Assembly: GCF_011317445.1 (NCBI RefSeq) | Contig: NZ_JAAAPL010000006.1 | Coordinates: forward strand, 1-64,000 | Direction of reading: 5' to 3' | Length of the DNA stretch: 64,000 nucleotides | Origin: Chelativorans multitrophicus | Lineage (GTDB): Bacteria; Pseudomonadota; Alphaproteobacteria; Rhizobiales; Rhizobiaceae | Part shown: piece by piece, positions 9,223 to 17,808 of the stretch | Numbering within the stretch: the first letter of the stretch is position 1 | Layout of the letters: each line of letters opens with the position of its first letter | Program-made: the position numbers and the translations under genes | Notes under the pieces: model-generated | Told to the model about the DNA's origin: nothing | The model's input: only the letters and a program-made list of their open reading frames with translations | Database searches by the model: none

Positions 9223-10200
9223 ATGGAATATGTCAATCTCGGCCGTTCGGGTCTGAAGGTTTCTCGCCTGTCCTTGGGCTGTATGACCTTCGGTTCGGCC
9301 AAATGGGCTTCATGGGTTCTGGACGAGCAGGCCGCGACGCCGATCATCGAGCGCGCGCTGGATCTGGGCATCAATTTCTTCGATCTCGCCGACGTGTATT
9401 CGCTGGGGGAGAGCGAGGTGGTGACCGGCCGGGTGCTGAAGCGGCTTCGGGCGAGGCACCAGCTCGTGATTGCCACCAAACTCTACAATGCGATGAGCGA
9501 CGATCCAAACGACCGGGGCCTGAGCCGGAAGCATATATTCGAAGCGGTCGACGCGAGCCTGAAACGCCTTGGCACCGACTATATCGATCTTTATCAGCTG
9601 CATCGCTTCGATTACGAAACACCGCTTGAAGAAACGCTCGACGCGCTCAACGACCTCGTGCGGGCCGGCAAGGTGCGCTATCTTGGGGCGTCGTCCATGT
9701 TCGCCTGGCAGTTCATGAAGGCGCTTGGCCTGCAGCGCCAGCACGGCTGGGCGCCCTTCGTTTCAATGCAGCCTCATTACAACCTCATCTACCGCGAGGA
9801 GGAGCGGGAGATGCTGCCGCTTTGCCGCAGCGAAGGGATCGGCGTGATTCCCTGGAGCCCGCTGGCGCGCGGCCGCCTGGCCGGCCGCAGCGGCGATGAA
9901 GCCACGTTACGCGCTCAAACGGACCGCACACAGGTAAAGCTCTATGGATCGACCGAGGAACAGGATGCAAAAGTGATTGCCGCCGTGCGCGAAGTTGCCA
10001 CGCGCCAAGGGCGGCCAATGGCGCAAGTCGCTTATGCCTGGGTTGCCTCGCGGCCCGGCATCACCGCGCCGATCGTGGGCATTTCACGGTTGGAACAGTT
10101 CGACGATGCCATTGCCGCTTTGGATGTAGAGCTGAGCGATGAGGACGTTGCTTTGCTCGAAGCGCACTACCAGCCGAAGCGCGTCGCCGGACACACCTAG
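9223..10200 (+). CDS. Aldo/keto reductase
   Basis: A 325-residue NADPH-dependent oxidoreductase. The catalytic tetrad is D54, Y59, K86 and H127 (the last in LYQLHRFD). The family's C-terminal nucleotide-binding segment is also seen (APIVGISRLEQFDDA). The start at 9223 has GGAAAAGG just upstream and begins with the usual MEYVNLGRSGLKVSRL; an upstream in-frame extension lacks similarity. It is divergent from the GntR operon, so shared control is possible. The physiological carbonyl substrate is not predictable. Confidence 0.92.
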   Translation: MEYVNLGRSGLKVSRLSLGCMTFGSAKWASWVLDEQAATPIIERALDLGINFFDLADVYSLGESEVVTGRVLKRLRARHQLVIATKLYNAMSDDPNDRGLSRKHIFEAVDASLKRLGTDYIDLYQLHRFDYETPLEETLDALNDLVRAGKVRYLGASSMFAWQFMKALGLQRQHGWAPFVSMQPHYNLIYREEEREMLPLCRSEGIGVIPWSPLARGRLAGRSGDEATLRAQTDRTQVKLYGSTEEQDAKVIAAVREVATRQGRPMAQVAYAWVASRPGITAPIVGISRLEQFDDAIAALDVELSDEDVALLEAHYQPKRVAGHT

Positions 10201-10201
10201 C

Positions 10202-10453
10202 TCATGCGAGGAAGCCGTGAGCCTTGGCGAAGGCCTTCAGGCCGCGCCAGGCGTCTTCGACGGCCGTATCGTCGTAAGTCGCGGTGAAACAGGCTTCCAG
10301 CGCACTCTCGTAAATCGGCCCTTCCTGCACCGGGCAGGTCCGCAGAAAGTCAAAGGCTTGCTGCGGGCTTGCAATCTCTCTGACTTTTCCTGGACGGGCG
10401 GCGACGCGGACGGGAGTTTCGAAACACGACTGGACGGATTGTTCCTCGTTCAT
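10202..10453 (-). CDS. DUF982 family small protein
   Basis: An 83-residue acidic cytoplasmic protein with a DUF982-like layout: an N-terminal beta region (ETPVRVAARPGKVREI), a central helix (SPQQAFDFLRTCP) and a C-terminal helix (AVEDAWRGLKAFAKAHGFL). DUF982 proteins are common and often multicopy in rhizobia; their function is unknown. It ends head-on against the aldo/keto reductase with one base between stop codons. Upstream lies a perfect GGAAC-N16-CGTT element (10584 to 10560, minus strand), so it is probably in the EcfG stress regulon. Confidence 0.75.
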   Translation of the reverse strand: MNEEQSVQSCFETPVRVAARPGKVREIASPQQAFDFLRTCPVQEGPIYESALEACFTATYDDTAVEDAWRGLKAFAKAHGFLA

Positions 10454-10557
10454 TGGCGGTCCTCTCCCTAAGGCCGACTATAACGCTTTTGGCGTGCAAA
10501 AGTTGCAGTTTCTTTCAACTTGAATTTGCTCGCGGCCGGTCCGACTATCTGCCGGTT

Positions 10558-10584
10558 GGAACGATCCGGCCTTGCGCCGGTTCC
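10558..10584. promoter_or_regulatory. Overlapping divergent EcfG-type promoters
   Basis: On the minus strand GGAAC (10584-10580) is followed after 16 bases by CGTT (10563-10560), pointing at the DUF982 gene. On the plus strand GGAAC (10558-10562) is followed after 16 bases by GGTT (10579-10582), pointing at the gene at 10608. The two elements overlap almost completely because the segment is quasi-palindromic. The consensus for alphaproteobacterial EcfG/RpoE2 sigma factors is GGAAC-N16/17-CGTT; the plus-strand half has one mismatch. Confidence 0.6.
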
Positions 10585-10607
10585 TGTTGAAGATTTTGGA
10601 GGGTGTT

Positions 10608-10838
10608 ATGCCGCCGGAGGAGATGGACATCGTGCTTGCGAAGCTTCCGCTGCGGATTGGTGCGTATGTGCCGAGCGATCTTCTTGAGGAATGGTTCGCT
10701 CCAGGCACTGGCATGAACCCGATCAGCGAGGCCGCCGCCGAAGCGGCCAAAGCCTATGGCCGGCGGTTCGAATGCGAATTCGAATATTACACTGAACGGA
10801 TGGAAGGCGTGTTCTGGAAATGGGTGCCGGCGATATGA
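10608..10838 (+). CDS. Small hypothetical protein
   Basis: A 76-residue protein I do not recognise. It is acidic and aromatic-rich toward the C-terminus (FECEFEYYTERMEGVFWKW). ATG at 10608 has a GGAGGG ribosome site 4 bases upstream; a TTG at 10572 would extend it by 12 residues but lies inside the putative promoter. It overlaps the next gene through ATGA, indicating a two-gene operon. A probable EcfG-type promoter lies about 25 bases upstream, suggesting stress-related expression. Confidence 0.6.
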   Translation: MPPEEMDIVLAKLPLRIGAYVPSDLLEEWFAPGTGMNPISEAAAEAAKAYGRRFECEFEYYTERMEGVFWKWVPAI

Positions 10839-11029
10839 ATCCCGGGGGAGCCTCTCCCCTGGAAGAAAAGGTCAAACAGGCGATCATCGACGAATTGAAG
10901 CGCCAGGCCGATATAAGGCCGGGCGCGCTGAAGGTTTCGCCGGGAAAGACAAGGCTTTCCGTCGATGGCGAAATTGACCTCGACGATCTCACAATGGTTG
11001 TGATTGGCGCGCTTGCCGGCGGTCCTTGA
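10835..11029 (+). CDS. Small hypothetical protein, coupled to the preceding gene
   Basis: A 64-residue protein of unknown function. ATG at 10835 overlaps the previous TGA (ATGA), which I prefer over an in-frame ATG at 10820. The sequence has an amphipathic helix (SPLEEKVKQAIIDELKRQ), two short beta strands (GALKVSPGKTRLSVDGEID) and a hydrophobic tail (DDLTMVVIGALAGGP). There is no signal peptide or Cys. Coupling suggests the two proteins act together. Confidence 0.55.
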   Translation: MNPGGASPLEEKVKQAIIDELKRQADIRPGALKVSPGKTRLSVDGEIDLDDLTMVVIGALAGGP

Positions 11030-11158
11030 ACGCTTTTCAAGCGCGAAACACACAACAATTTACGCGCAGGTAAGATGTTTGAATTGCGGATGAACACCGC
11101 ATTCAGTCACAGTTCGGGCGATCACAGATAGCGTGAGATCTTCCAGGGGGATGATCCG

Positions 11159-11305
11159 ATGCTCGTACGCCTGTTTCTTACCGTTGTCTTCGCTGTCTGT
11201 CTTGGTGGCGTTCTGTCGATGGCTCTCGACCCCTCGCTTAGCAAGCGGGTGAGCCAATCACAGGTCAGCTGGGGGCAGGCAGTAGATTTCCACGCCGTCG
11301 ATTAG
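11159..11305 (+). CDS. Putative small secreted or membrane peptide
   Basis: A 48-codon frame with an N-terminal hydrophobic segment (MLVRLFLTVVFAVCLGGVLS) followed by a short polar tail ending in VDFHAVD. A CAGGGGG ribosome site lies 8 bases before the ATG at 11159. The signal-peptide-like start and good ribosome site support a real gene, but no family is recognisable. A competing frame from ATG 11151 is shorter and less convincing. A strong hairpin follows at 11380-11405. Confidence 0.4.
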   Translation: MLVRLFLTVVFAVCLGGVLSMALDPSLSKRVSQSQVSWGQAVDFHAVD

Positions 11306-11379
11306 ATATCGGCGGCGGCCGCTGATCCAGTCTGCCGGATCTTTTACGCATTAGTACCTCCCAAGAACCGCGTCAGCAA

Positions 11380-11405
11380 TTCCGCCCGGCAGCCGCCGGG
11401 CGGAA
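11380..11405 (+). terminator. 11-bp GC-rich hairpin, terminator-like
   Basis: TTCCGCCCGGC (11380-11390) pairs perfectly with GCCGGGCGGAA (11395-11405) around an AGCC loop. A T-rich stretch (CTTTTT) follows about 11 bases later. It sits between the small-peptide gene and the PepSY-like gene and most likely ends upstream transcription. Confidence 0.55.
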
Positions 11406-11463
11406 CCTCTTCCCGCTTTTTCAAGTTGAAAAGCGTCGGCATAGTATTGAGAGGACATTTTAC

Positions 11464-11733
11464 ATGAATAACAGAAGCTTCCTTGCGCCTTTTCTGGCCG
11501 CCTTATTTGCCTCTACGCCACTCCTTGCGCAGACGACCAACGAGAGCGCAGTGCCGCCGGAAACAGCCATGAAAGCCTCGGCCATCATTGCCAAGATCGA
11601 GGATCGCGCCGACTTTCGTTACCTGGACGAACTCGATTGGGATGACGAGGGTTACTACCAGATCATCTATTACACCAAGGACAAGGCCAAGGTTGAAATG
11701 AGGATCAATCCCGTCACGGGAGACCCGCTCTAA
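11464..11733 (+). CDS. Secreted PepSY-like small protein
   Basis: An 89-residue exported protein. Residues 1-22 are a signal peptide ending in LLAQ. The remainder (AIIAKIEDRADFRYLDELDWDDEGYY, then KAKVEMRINPVTGDPL) matches the half-PepSY pattern of small periplasmic proteins: a helix, two strands and a terminal 'NPxTG'. Such proteins are thought to modulate proteases or act at the cell envelope; the function here is unknown. A loose EcfG-like match (GGAAC at 11402, then AGTT after 17 bases) precedes it. It converges on the ABC-2 permease gene. Confidence 0.75.
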   Translation: MNNRSFLAPFLAALFASTPLLAQTTNESAVPPETAMKASAIIAKIEDRADFRYLDELDWDDEGYYQIIYYTKDKAKVEMRINPVTGDPL

Positions 11734-11761
11734 AGAGGCGCGATCATTACGTGCAAGCCCT

Positions 11762-11801
11762 GCAGGAAAGGATCAGGGCGGGTTACGCCCTGATCTCCTG
11801 C
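11762..11801. terminator. Bidirectional terminator hairpin overlapping the permease 3' end
   Basis: GATCAGGGCG (11771-11780) pairs with CGCCCTGATC (11786-11795) around GGTTA. The stem continues across a 3-base bulge as GCAGGA (11762-11767) with TCCTGC (11796-11801). It lies between the convergent PepSY-like and ABC-2 permease genes. Its right arm forms the last codons of the permease gene, which ends at 11783. Confidence 0.65.
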
Positions 11802-12739
11802 CGCTGAAAGGAGACATAAGCTCCAGTGAACAGCACCACCAGCGCTGCGATCATGCAGGCAAGCTGCGGCCAGATGAGCATCAGGCTTTGCGAGATCGGC
11901 AGCGGAGCTCCAATCACCGCCTGACTGAGCTGGTTGGCGAACACGATGCCCAGCGACCGCGTTTCGGGATTGAGGATCGCCAACGTCATTTCCCCGAAAA
12001 GCGTGTTGGGTGAAATGCGGGCGACGGCCCGTTGCAGCTCGACCTGATGCACCGCCGTCATCGGGTCGAACGGATCAACCGGCACGACCGCACCTGCAAT
12101 CAGCGGTGACAGCATCGGCCAGAAGACAGTGAAGAGCAGCCAAACCGTGAGGGTGGCCAGGGCCGAGGTCGCCGGTGATCGGAAGATGGTGGAAAACACC
12201 ATCGCCACCGCAAGCCACACCCCCGCATAAACGAAGGAGGCAAGCAGGAAGGCGAGGCCGCGCAGGATTTCCTCCCCGCTGGGCGGCAGTCCCAAAAGCA
12301 GGATGCCCATTCCGGTCACCAAAAGCCAGAGCACCAGGAGACACAAGGCAATCACCAGCAGACAGCCCAGGAATTTGCCTGTCAGCAGTGCATCCCGGTA
12401 AATGGGCTGCGAGAGGATGCGCGACATGGTGCGCCGGTTATATTCACCATTGATGGCATCGAAGCCGAGCGCGATAGCGACCAGCGGCAACAGGAATCCC
12501 AGAAAGGCAACGAAGGAGGGCAGCGGCTCCCGCGCCGTGGTGAACAGGCGCAGGAACAGGAACTGGTCCTCGCTCACGGTCTGGGAGATCTGGCCGATGG
12601 CGGCATAGACCGAACCGAAGGCGGTGAGCAGCACCAGCAGCATCACCAGGTGGATGCGCGCACTCGTCATATGGTCGGCCGCCTCCTTCAGGGCGACCGT
12701 CGCAAGCCCGGTAAAGGGTGAGCCTTCACGCTGCGGCAT
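11783..12739 (-). CDS. ABC-2 type transporter permease (NosY-like)
   Basis: A 318-residue integral membrane protein with about six hydrophobic spans and the ABC-2 pattern: a first helix ([20 protein letters not shown]), then '[33 protein letters not shown]', the cytoplasmic segment typical of NosY/GldF-like permeases. The start at 12739 overlaps the ATPase stop by 14 bases; longer frames cover the ATPase gene in another phase. With the ATPase and the NEW3 protein it forms a three-gene exporter-like system. The substrate is unknown. Confidence 0.88.
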   Translation of the reverse strand: MPQREGSPFTGLATVALKEAADHMTSARIHLVMLLVLLTAFGSVYAAIGQISQTVSEDQFLFLRLFTTAREPLPSFVAFLGFLLPLVAIALGFDAINGEYNRRTMSRILSQPIYRDALLTGKFLGCLLVIALCLLVLWLLVTGMGILLLGLPPSGEEILRGLAFLLASFVYAGVWLAVAMVFSTIFRSPATSALATLTVWLLFTVFWPMLSPLIAGAVVPVDPFDPMTAVHQVELQRAVARISPNTLFGEMTLAILNPETRSLGIVFANQLSQAVIGAPLPISQSLMLIWPQLACMIAALVVLFTGAYVSFQRQEIRA

Positions 12740-13667
12740 GAATCCTCTCCTCCTCGAAGTACCTGACATAGACCTCGTCCAGCGTCGTCTGGCGGATGGA
12801 CATGGTCCGCAGCGCGCCGCCGGCCTCGACCACGCGGCGGGCGATATCGGGCCGAGCGTCGGCGTCGGCATCCACACGCCAGAGGCCTTGCCGCTGCTCC
12901 GTCACACCCGTGATGTGCGGCGCGCCGTTAAGTGCGGTCCTGAGATCCACGCCCTCGGCCTCCACTTCGACCACATGGGTCCCGCCGAGGACATCACTCG
13001 TCAGATCCGAAACCCGCCCCATAAGCCCGATCCGGCCGCGATTGAAGAGCGCAACGCGGTTGCAGATGGTCTGCACCATGGTCAGCAAATGCGAGGAGAG
13101 CACAATGGTGATGCCCTCCCTCGCAAGCTCCACGATCAGCTCAAGGAGCTCCTGGGTGGATTGCGGATCGAGCCCGGAGGTCGGCTCGTCGAGTATGGCG
13201 ATTTCCGCCCGCTTGATCAGCACCTCGGCCAGGCCGAGGCGTTGGCGCATGCCGCGAGAGAAGGTTCCCACGCGCCGATCCTCGGCATGGGTGAGCCGCA
13301 CGCGTTCAAGTGCTTCCGTGATGCGCGTATTTGCCTCGGCGGCGGAAAGACCCGTCAGGCGCGCGGTGTAAAGCAGGTTCTCGCGCGCCGTCAGATTGTC
13401 GTAAAAGCCGATCTGATCCGGCAGATAGCCCACGCGGCGCTTGACCTGCAGCGGATTGCGCAGCGGATCGAGGCCTAGCACGCGGACGGTTCCTGATGTC
13501 GGCTCCGTGAGGCCGAGGAGGAGAAGGATGGTCGTCGTTTTACCCGAGCCATTGGGCCCGAGCAGGCCGAATACCTCACCTCGCTCGACCGTCAGGTCAA
13601 GCCCGTCCACGGCTGCGAGGGATCGATAGCGCTTGACGAGGTTGCTCGTCTCTATGACCGTATTCAT
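12726..13667 (-). CDS. ABC transporter ATP-binding protein (NosF/CcmA-like)
   Basis: A 313-residue ATPase with Walker A GPNGSGKT at 36-43, '[20 protein letters not shown]' after the Q-loop, an [16 protein letters not shown] signature and [13 protein letters not shown]alker B. The C-terminal about 90 residues form the small beta domain seen in DrrA/NosF-type exporters. It overlaps both neighbours (ATGA with the NEW3 gene; 14 bases with the permease), showing tight coupling. Confidence 0.92.
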   Translation of the reverse strand: MNTVIETSNLVKRYRSLAAVDGLDLTVERGEVFGLLGPNGSGKTTTILLLLGLTEPTSGTVRVLGLDPLRNPLQVKRRVGYLPDQIGFYDNLTARENLLYTARLTGLSAAEANTRITEALERVRLTHAEDRRVGTFSRGMRQRLGLAEVLIKRAEIAILDEPTSGLDPQSTQELLELIVELAREGITIVLSSHLLTMVQTICNRVALFNRGRIGLMGRVSDLTSDVLGGTHVVEVEAEGVDLRTALNGAPHITGVTEQRQGLWRVDADADARPDIARRVVEAGGALRTMSIRQTTLDEVYVRYFEEERIHAAA

Positions 13668-14893
13668 CGCCTGCCATACCGTGTGACCGCAAATCCAAGA
13701 ACGACAACCGCGGCGGCGATGACGCCGAGCCCTGTCACGCCCCAGATCGTGGAGGTGCGCACGGTGACGCGGAAGCTGGCGCTGTCTGACGCGCCATCGC
13801 CGTTGGCACGTACGGAGACCACATAGTCGCCGGCGATCGCCTGGTCGGAGGGCGTCATGTTCACGGCCACTTCAGCTGTCTCGCCCGCCGGTATTTCGGC
13901 GATTTCCTCAGGACTGAACTCCACGTTCCAGCCGGAGGGCGGGCTTGCGGAGAACTTGACGGCGCGCGCGGGCGCAGTGCCGCTGTTCTCGACAGTGAAG
14001 TTGAAGCTGCGCTGCTCGCCGGCCGTTGCATCGCCCGATAGCCGGCCGCCCGGACCGGCGAGCGAAAGCTCAGGCTGACCCGTGATGTCCAAAACAAGCT
14101 GGGTCTCGGCAGACGCGTCGCCGCCAGCTGCGCCAACCCTGACCGGGTATTGACCCGCTTGCGCATTTTCAGGAGCCTTCACGGAAACCGAGAGATCCTT
14201 CTTTTCGCCCGCCTTCAGCGGAAGGCTGGTGAGTTCCTGAGAGCCGTAACGCTCCTTGAAGGTTACCTGAAATCCGGCCGGCGCCTCCGAGACAAGATTG
14301 ACGACGGTGTCTTCCTGGCCGTCATTGGTGATTGCCACCTGGTAATCAAAGGAGGACCGAACCGTCCCGCGAAGGGCCGGCAGTTCCGGTTCGAGCGTCA
14401 GCTGCGCGGGCTCCGTCTCCGCCAGGGTAAGGGAAATCGGCAGCTCCAGCGTCTGATCGCCGGTGCGGCCGGTGATGGTGAACTGATAGGTCTCGTCCGC
14501 CGCGCCCTCAGCGGGCGTGAGCTTCAATGAAAGATCTACCGTCTGGTCGGATGCGGCGATGGCGGCGCCAACCCGCTTTCCGCCGCCGTCGATCTCCCAT
14601 TGCCATCCATCAGGCAAACCGGAGACGCTGAATTCCACCCGTTGGGGCGGCATTCCCTTGTTGGCGAGCGTGAGTCCGATATCCACCTCCTCGCCACTTT
14701 GAGCGAAGAAGTCCGGATAAGGGGTGGTAAGCCACAGGCCCTCAATCTGTTGCTCGGCGGCGGATGGCGCCGTCGATATAGACTGGGCTTGAGCTGATTG
14801 CGGCGAGGCCGTGAGCAGGCCAGCCAGAACGACAGTTGCACTTAGGGTTTTGGTGAGAGTCTTGCGCGCAAAAAAAGCATGCGCAGGAACCAT
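13664..14893 (-). CDS. Membrane-anchored NEW3-domain protein of an ABC exporter operon
   Basis: A 409-residue exported protein. A signal peptide occupies residues 1-36 ([19 protein letters not shown]), followed by three Ig-like NEW3 (alpha-galactosidase-associated) repeats, each with a 'LPDGWQWEI', 'APAGFQVTF' or 'PPSGWNVEF' motif. One C-terminal transmembrane helix ([20 protein letters not shown]) precedes a basic TRYGRR tail. The start at 14893 is supported by GGAGGG upstream. It is the first gene of an operon with an ABC ATPase and permease. I infer that it is a periplasmic adaptor or recognition subunit. Confidence 0.82.
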   Translation of the reverse strand: MVPAHAFFARKTLTKTLSATVVLAGLLTASPQSAQAQSISTAPSAAEQQIEGLWLTTPYPDFFAQSGEEVDIGLTLANKGMPPQRVEFSVSGLPDGWQWEIDGGGKRVGAAIAASDQTVDLSLKLTPAEGAADETYQFTITGRTGDQTLELPISLTLAETEPAQLTLEPELPALRGTVRSSFDYQVAITNDGQEDTVVNLVSEAPAGFQVTFKERYGSQELTSLPLKAGEKKDLSVSVKAPENAQAGQYPVRVGAAGGDASAETQLVLDITGQPELSLAGPGGRLSGDATAGEQRSFNFTVENSGTAPARAVKFSASPPSGWNVEFSPEEIAEIPAGETAEVAVNMTPSDQAIAGDYVVSVRANGDGASDSASFRVTVRTSTIWGVTGLGVIAAAVVVLGFAVTRYGRR

Positions 14894-15179
14894 GGTTGCC
14901 CTCCCTGCTTTGCGATCAATGCGTATCCGGCCGGAACGGCCGTAGATTTGATATAGGCAGGGAAAAGAATTGCCGCAACTGTGGCGAGACTGGGGCAAAA
15001 GGGTTACATCTTTGTAATCCTTCTGCTTCTGCCGCCACGAGGTGAGGGCATTCAGGCCCTGCTCCCGGCAGCGGACGGCCTATGTGGAACATTCCCCAAA
15101 AGGGAAGAGTCTCCGTTGCACCATCGCGGGTGCGATGCGCCCTGCTTGCAGATCCAGGGGACTGTCGCTCTTTATCGGA

Positions 15180-15208
15180 CCGACATTAAACTGTCATCGA
15201 ACTGTTAC
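15180..15208 (+). promoter_or_regulatory. Pho box (PhoB binding site) upstream of pstS
   Basis: CTGTCATCGAACTGTTAC at 15191-15208 matches the PhoB consensus of two CTGTCAT-like 7-mers 11 bases apart (7/7 and 5/7). A third, weaker half-site, CCGACAT at 15180-15186, is in register. It lies about 70 bases before the pstS ATG. PhoB is encoded at the end of this operon, so it is autoregulatory under phosphate starvation. Confidence 0.88.
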
Positions 15209-15276
15209 ACAGGGGCGTTAAGGCCTCTCCCGACGCGACAGGGCGTCAACACCGAATTCCGGACAGGAGTAGCCAA

Positions 15277-16317
15277 ATGAATAAGTATTTCCTTGCGGCA
15301 GCTGTGGCGTCCTCCGCCCTTGCCGCGTCGCTCGGCTTCGCCGCCGCGCAGTCGCGCGATACGATCCAGATCGCTGGGTCCTCGACTGTTCTTCCCTTCG
15401 CCAGCATCGTGGCCGAAGAGTTCGGCAACGCGTTTCCGGAGTTCAAGACGCCGGTCGTCGGCTCCGGCGGCTCGAGCGGCGGCCTGCGTCAGTTCTGCCA
15501 GGGCGTGGGTGAGAACACGATCGACATCGCCAATTCTTCGCGCCGCATCCGCGCTTCGGAAATCGAGGCCTGCAACCAGGCCGGCGTGAACCAGATCCTG
15601 GAAATCCAGATCGGTTTCGACGGCATTGTCTTCGCGACCAGCGCCGACAAGGGCGATTTCGCGCTTGAGCCGGTTCACGTCTTCAAGGCAGTAGCCGCCA
15701 AGGTCCCGGTGGAAGGCGAGATGGTCGACAATCCGTACAAGAGCTGGAGCGAGATCGACTCTTCGCTGCCAGATCAGCCGATCGCCGTCGCCATCCCGGC
15801 GTCCAACCACGGCACGCGCGAAGTGTTCGAGGAGAAGGTGCTGCACGCGGGCTGCGAAGCGGCCGAACTGCCGGAGATGGAAGAGGAGGCCATGGAGGCC
15901 GCCTGCACCGCCATCCGTCAGGACGTGGTCGTGGAGATCGCCGGCGACTACACCGAGACGCTGGCCCGCCTGCAGAGTAACCCGGACACGGTCGGCGTGT
16001 TCGGCCTGAGCTTCTACGACCAGAACCGCGATACGCTGAAGGTCGCCACCATGTCGGGCGTGACCCCGTCGCTCGAGACGATCGCTTCCGGTGAATACCC
16101 GGTCTCCCGCCCGCTGTATTTCTATGTGAAGGGCGAGCATATCGGCCAGGTTCCGGGCATCGAAGAGTATGTCGAGTTCTTCATGTCCGACCAGATGGCC
16201 GGTGCGGGCGGCACGCTCGAGGGCGCCGGCATGATCCCGCAGCCCGAGGAAAAGACCGCGGAAGTTGTGGACGCCTTCAAGGAGCGCAAGGCTCTGACCG
16301 CCGCCGACGTCCAGTAG
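15277..16317 (+). CDS. pstS: Phosphate ABC transporter substrate-binding protein
   Basis: A 346-residue periplasmic phosphate-binding protein. A signal peptide spans residues 1-24 (FAAAQS). Phosphate-binding segments are visible: IAGSSTVLPFA, the GSGGSSGG loop, DIANSSR and SNHGTREVFE. It belongs to the longer alphaproteobacterial PstS/SphX-like group. It is the first gene of pstSCAB-phoU-phoB. A Pho box precedes it and a stem-loop follows it, which would favour high PstS levels relative to the membrane subunits. Confidence 0.95.
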   Translation: MNKYFLAAAVASSALAASLGFAAAQSRDTIQIAGSSTVLPFASIVAEEFGNAFPEFKTPVVGSGGSSGGLRQFCQGVGENTIDIANSSRRIRASEIEACNQAGVNQILEIQIGFDGIVFATSADKGDFALEPVHVFKAVAAKVPVEGEMVDNPYKSWSEIDSSLPDQPIAVAIPASNHGTREVFEEKVLHAGCEAAELPEMEEEAMEAACTAIRQDVVVEIAGDYTETLARLQSNPDTVGVFGLSFYDQNRDTLKVATMSGVTPSLETIASGEYPVSRPLYFYVKGEHIGQVPGIEEYVEFFMSDQMAGAGGTLEGAGMIPQPEEKTAEVVDAFKERKALTAADVQ

Positions 16318-16329
16318 GACACATAAAAT

Positions 16330-16357
16330 AGTGGGGAGTCTCTCAAGGCTCCCCACT
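16330..16357 (+). terminator. Intra-operon stem-loop after pstS
   Basis: AGTGGGGAG (16330-16338) pairs perfectly with CTCCCCACT (16349-16357) around a 10-base loop, 12 bases after the pstS stop. There is no U-run, so it is more likely a 3'-end-stabilising or partial-termination element than a full terminator. The arrangement is common between a binding-protein gene and its permease genes. Confidence 0.65.
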
Positions 16358-16435
16358 TGACGGTTTCGGGTAGCATCGCGTTCCTTTGTTCATCCGTGCC
16401 GCGCGGGCGGCTACTGAGCCTCGAGGGCTTTGAAC

Positions 16436-17806
16436 GTGAACAGTCTTATCGTCGCCACGCTCCTGCTCATCCTTATCGGCTTTGCCTATCAGGTCGGCTG
16501 GTCGCGGAGCAGGCAGGTCGCTCCCGCCGGCGGACGGCTTCATTCTCGGCCGAATTATCACGGCGCGCGCGTCGCCATCTGGGCGCTTGTTCCCGCCCTT
16601 CTCATCCTCGGCCTGTGGGCCTTTTTCAGCGACGCGGCCTCGCGCGCCTTTGTCATGGCGCAGCTTCCTTCCGACGTTCGGGCGATGGGCGGTTCCGAGC
16701 TTGCGCAGGCACTCAGCCGGATCGAGCAGATCGCGACCGGTTTCGGCGTTGTCGGCGAGCCGGCACCCTATGAGAGCGCCGCCGGTCAGGCGCTGCGCGA
16801 ATTCCGGAACCTCGCCTTCGCCCTCGTTGTGGCGGCGGCGGCGGGGACGGGCGCCCTCGGACTTTATCTTGCCCGCCGCCGGATCGCGCCGCGGCTGCGC
16901 GCCAGGGACGAAGTGGAGCGCGTCGTCCGATATCTCCTGATCGCCTGCTCGGTCGTGGCGATCCTCACCACGATCGGCATCGTCGCCTCGCTGCTGACCG
17001 AGGCGCTCCGCTTCTTCACCTTCGTCAGCCCCATCGATTTCTTCTTCGGCACGGTCTGGAACCCCCGTTTCTCGACGGTGGGTGCGGGCACGGGGGAATA
17101 TGGGCTTCTCCCGCTCCTGTGGGGCACGGTGATGATTGCCAGCATTGCCATGCTCGTGTCGCTGCCGATCGGCCTGATGACAGCGGTTTATCTCACGCAA
17201 TATGCGCGGCCCAACATCCGCAACGCCGTGAAGCCGGTCGTCGAGGTACTGGCAGGCATTCCCACGATCGTCTACGGCTTCTTCGCGCTGGTGACCGTGG
17301 GGCCGTTCCTCGCGGGCATCGGCGACTTGGTCGGGCTCGACATCCGCGCCACCAGCGCGCTCACGGCGGGCATCGTGATGGGGATCATGATCATCCCATT
17401 CATTTCCTCCCTGTCCGACGACATCATCCGCCAAGTGCCGCGTGCCATGCGCGACGGTTCGCTCGGCCTGGGCGCCACCCAGTCGGAAACGATCCGTCGC
17501 GTGATCCTGCCGGCAGCCCTTCCCGGCATTGTCGGCGCCTTCCTGCTGGCGGTCAGCCGTGCCATCGGCGAAACGATGATCGTGGTGCTTGCCGCCGGCA
17601 ACAGCCCCTATTTGCGGCTCAATCCGGGCGAGCCCGTCTCGACGGTGACCGTGACGATCGTGAACCAGCTCACGGGCGACACCGACTTCGCCTCGCCGCA
17701 ATCGCTCGTCGCCTTCGCACTCGGATTGACGCTCTTCCTGATGACCCTCATCCTTAACGTCGTGGCGCTCTTTATCGTTCGCCGCTACCGGGAGCAGTAC
17801 GAATAG
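16436..17806 (+). CDS. pstC: Phosphate ABC transporter permease PstC
   Basis: A membrane permease of about 456 residues with an extended N-terminal region (two extra hydrophobic spans before residue 160) ahead of the conserved core. The coupling loop DGSLGLGATQSETIRRVILPAALPG and the 'GIPTIVYGFFALVTVGP' segment identify PstC. GTG at 16436 is preferred because GAGGG lies 8 bases upstream; TTG at 16430 is an alternative only two codons longer. It is followed two bases later by pstA. Confidence 0.92.
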   Translation: MNSLIVATLLLILIGFAYQVGWSRSRQVAPAGGRLHSRPNYHGARVAIWALVPALLILGLWAFFSDAASRAFVMAQLPSDVRAMGGSELAQALSRIEQIATGFGVVGEPAPYESAAGQALREFRNLAFALVVAAAAGTGALGLYLARRRIAPRLRARDEVERVVRYLLIACSVVAILTTIGIVASLLTEALRFFTFVSPIDFFFGTVWNPRFSTVGAGTGEYGLLPLLWGTVMIASIAMLVSLPIGLMTAVYLTQYARPNIRNAVKPVVEVLAGIPTIVYGFFALVTVGPFLAGIGDLVGLDIRATSALTAGIVMGIMIIPFISSLSDDIIRQVPRAMRDGSLGLGATQSETIRRVILPAALPGIVGAFLLAVSRAIGETMIVVLAAGNSPYLRLNPGEPVSTVTVTIVNQLTGDTDFASPQSLVAFALGLTLFLMTLILNVVALFIVRRYREQYE

Positions 17807-17808
17807 TC

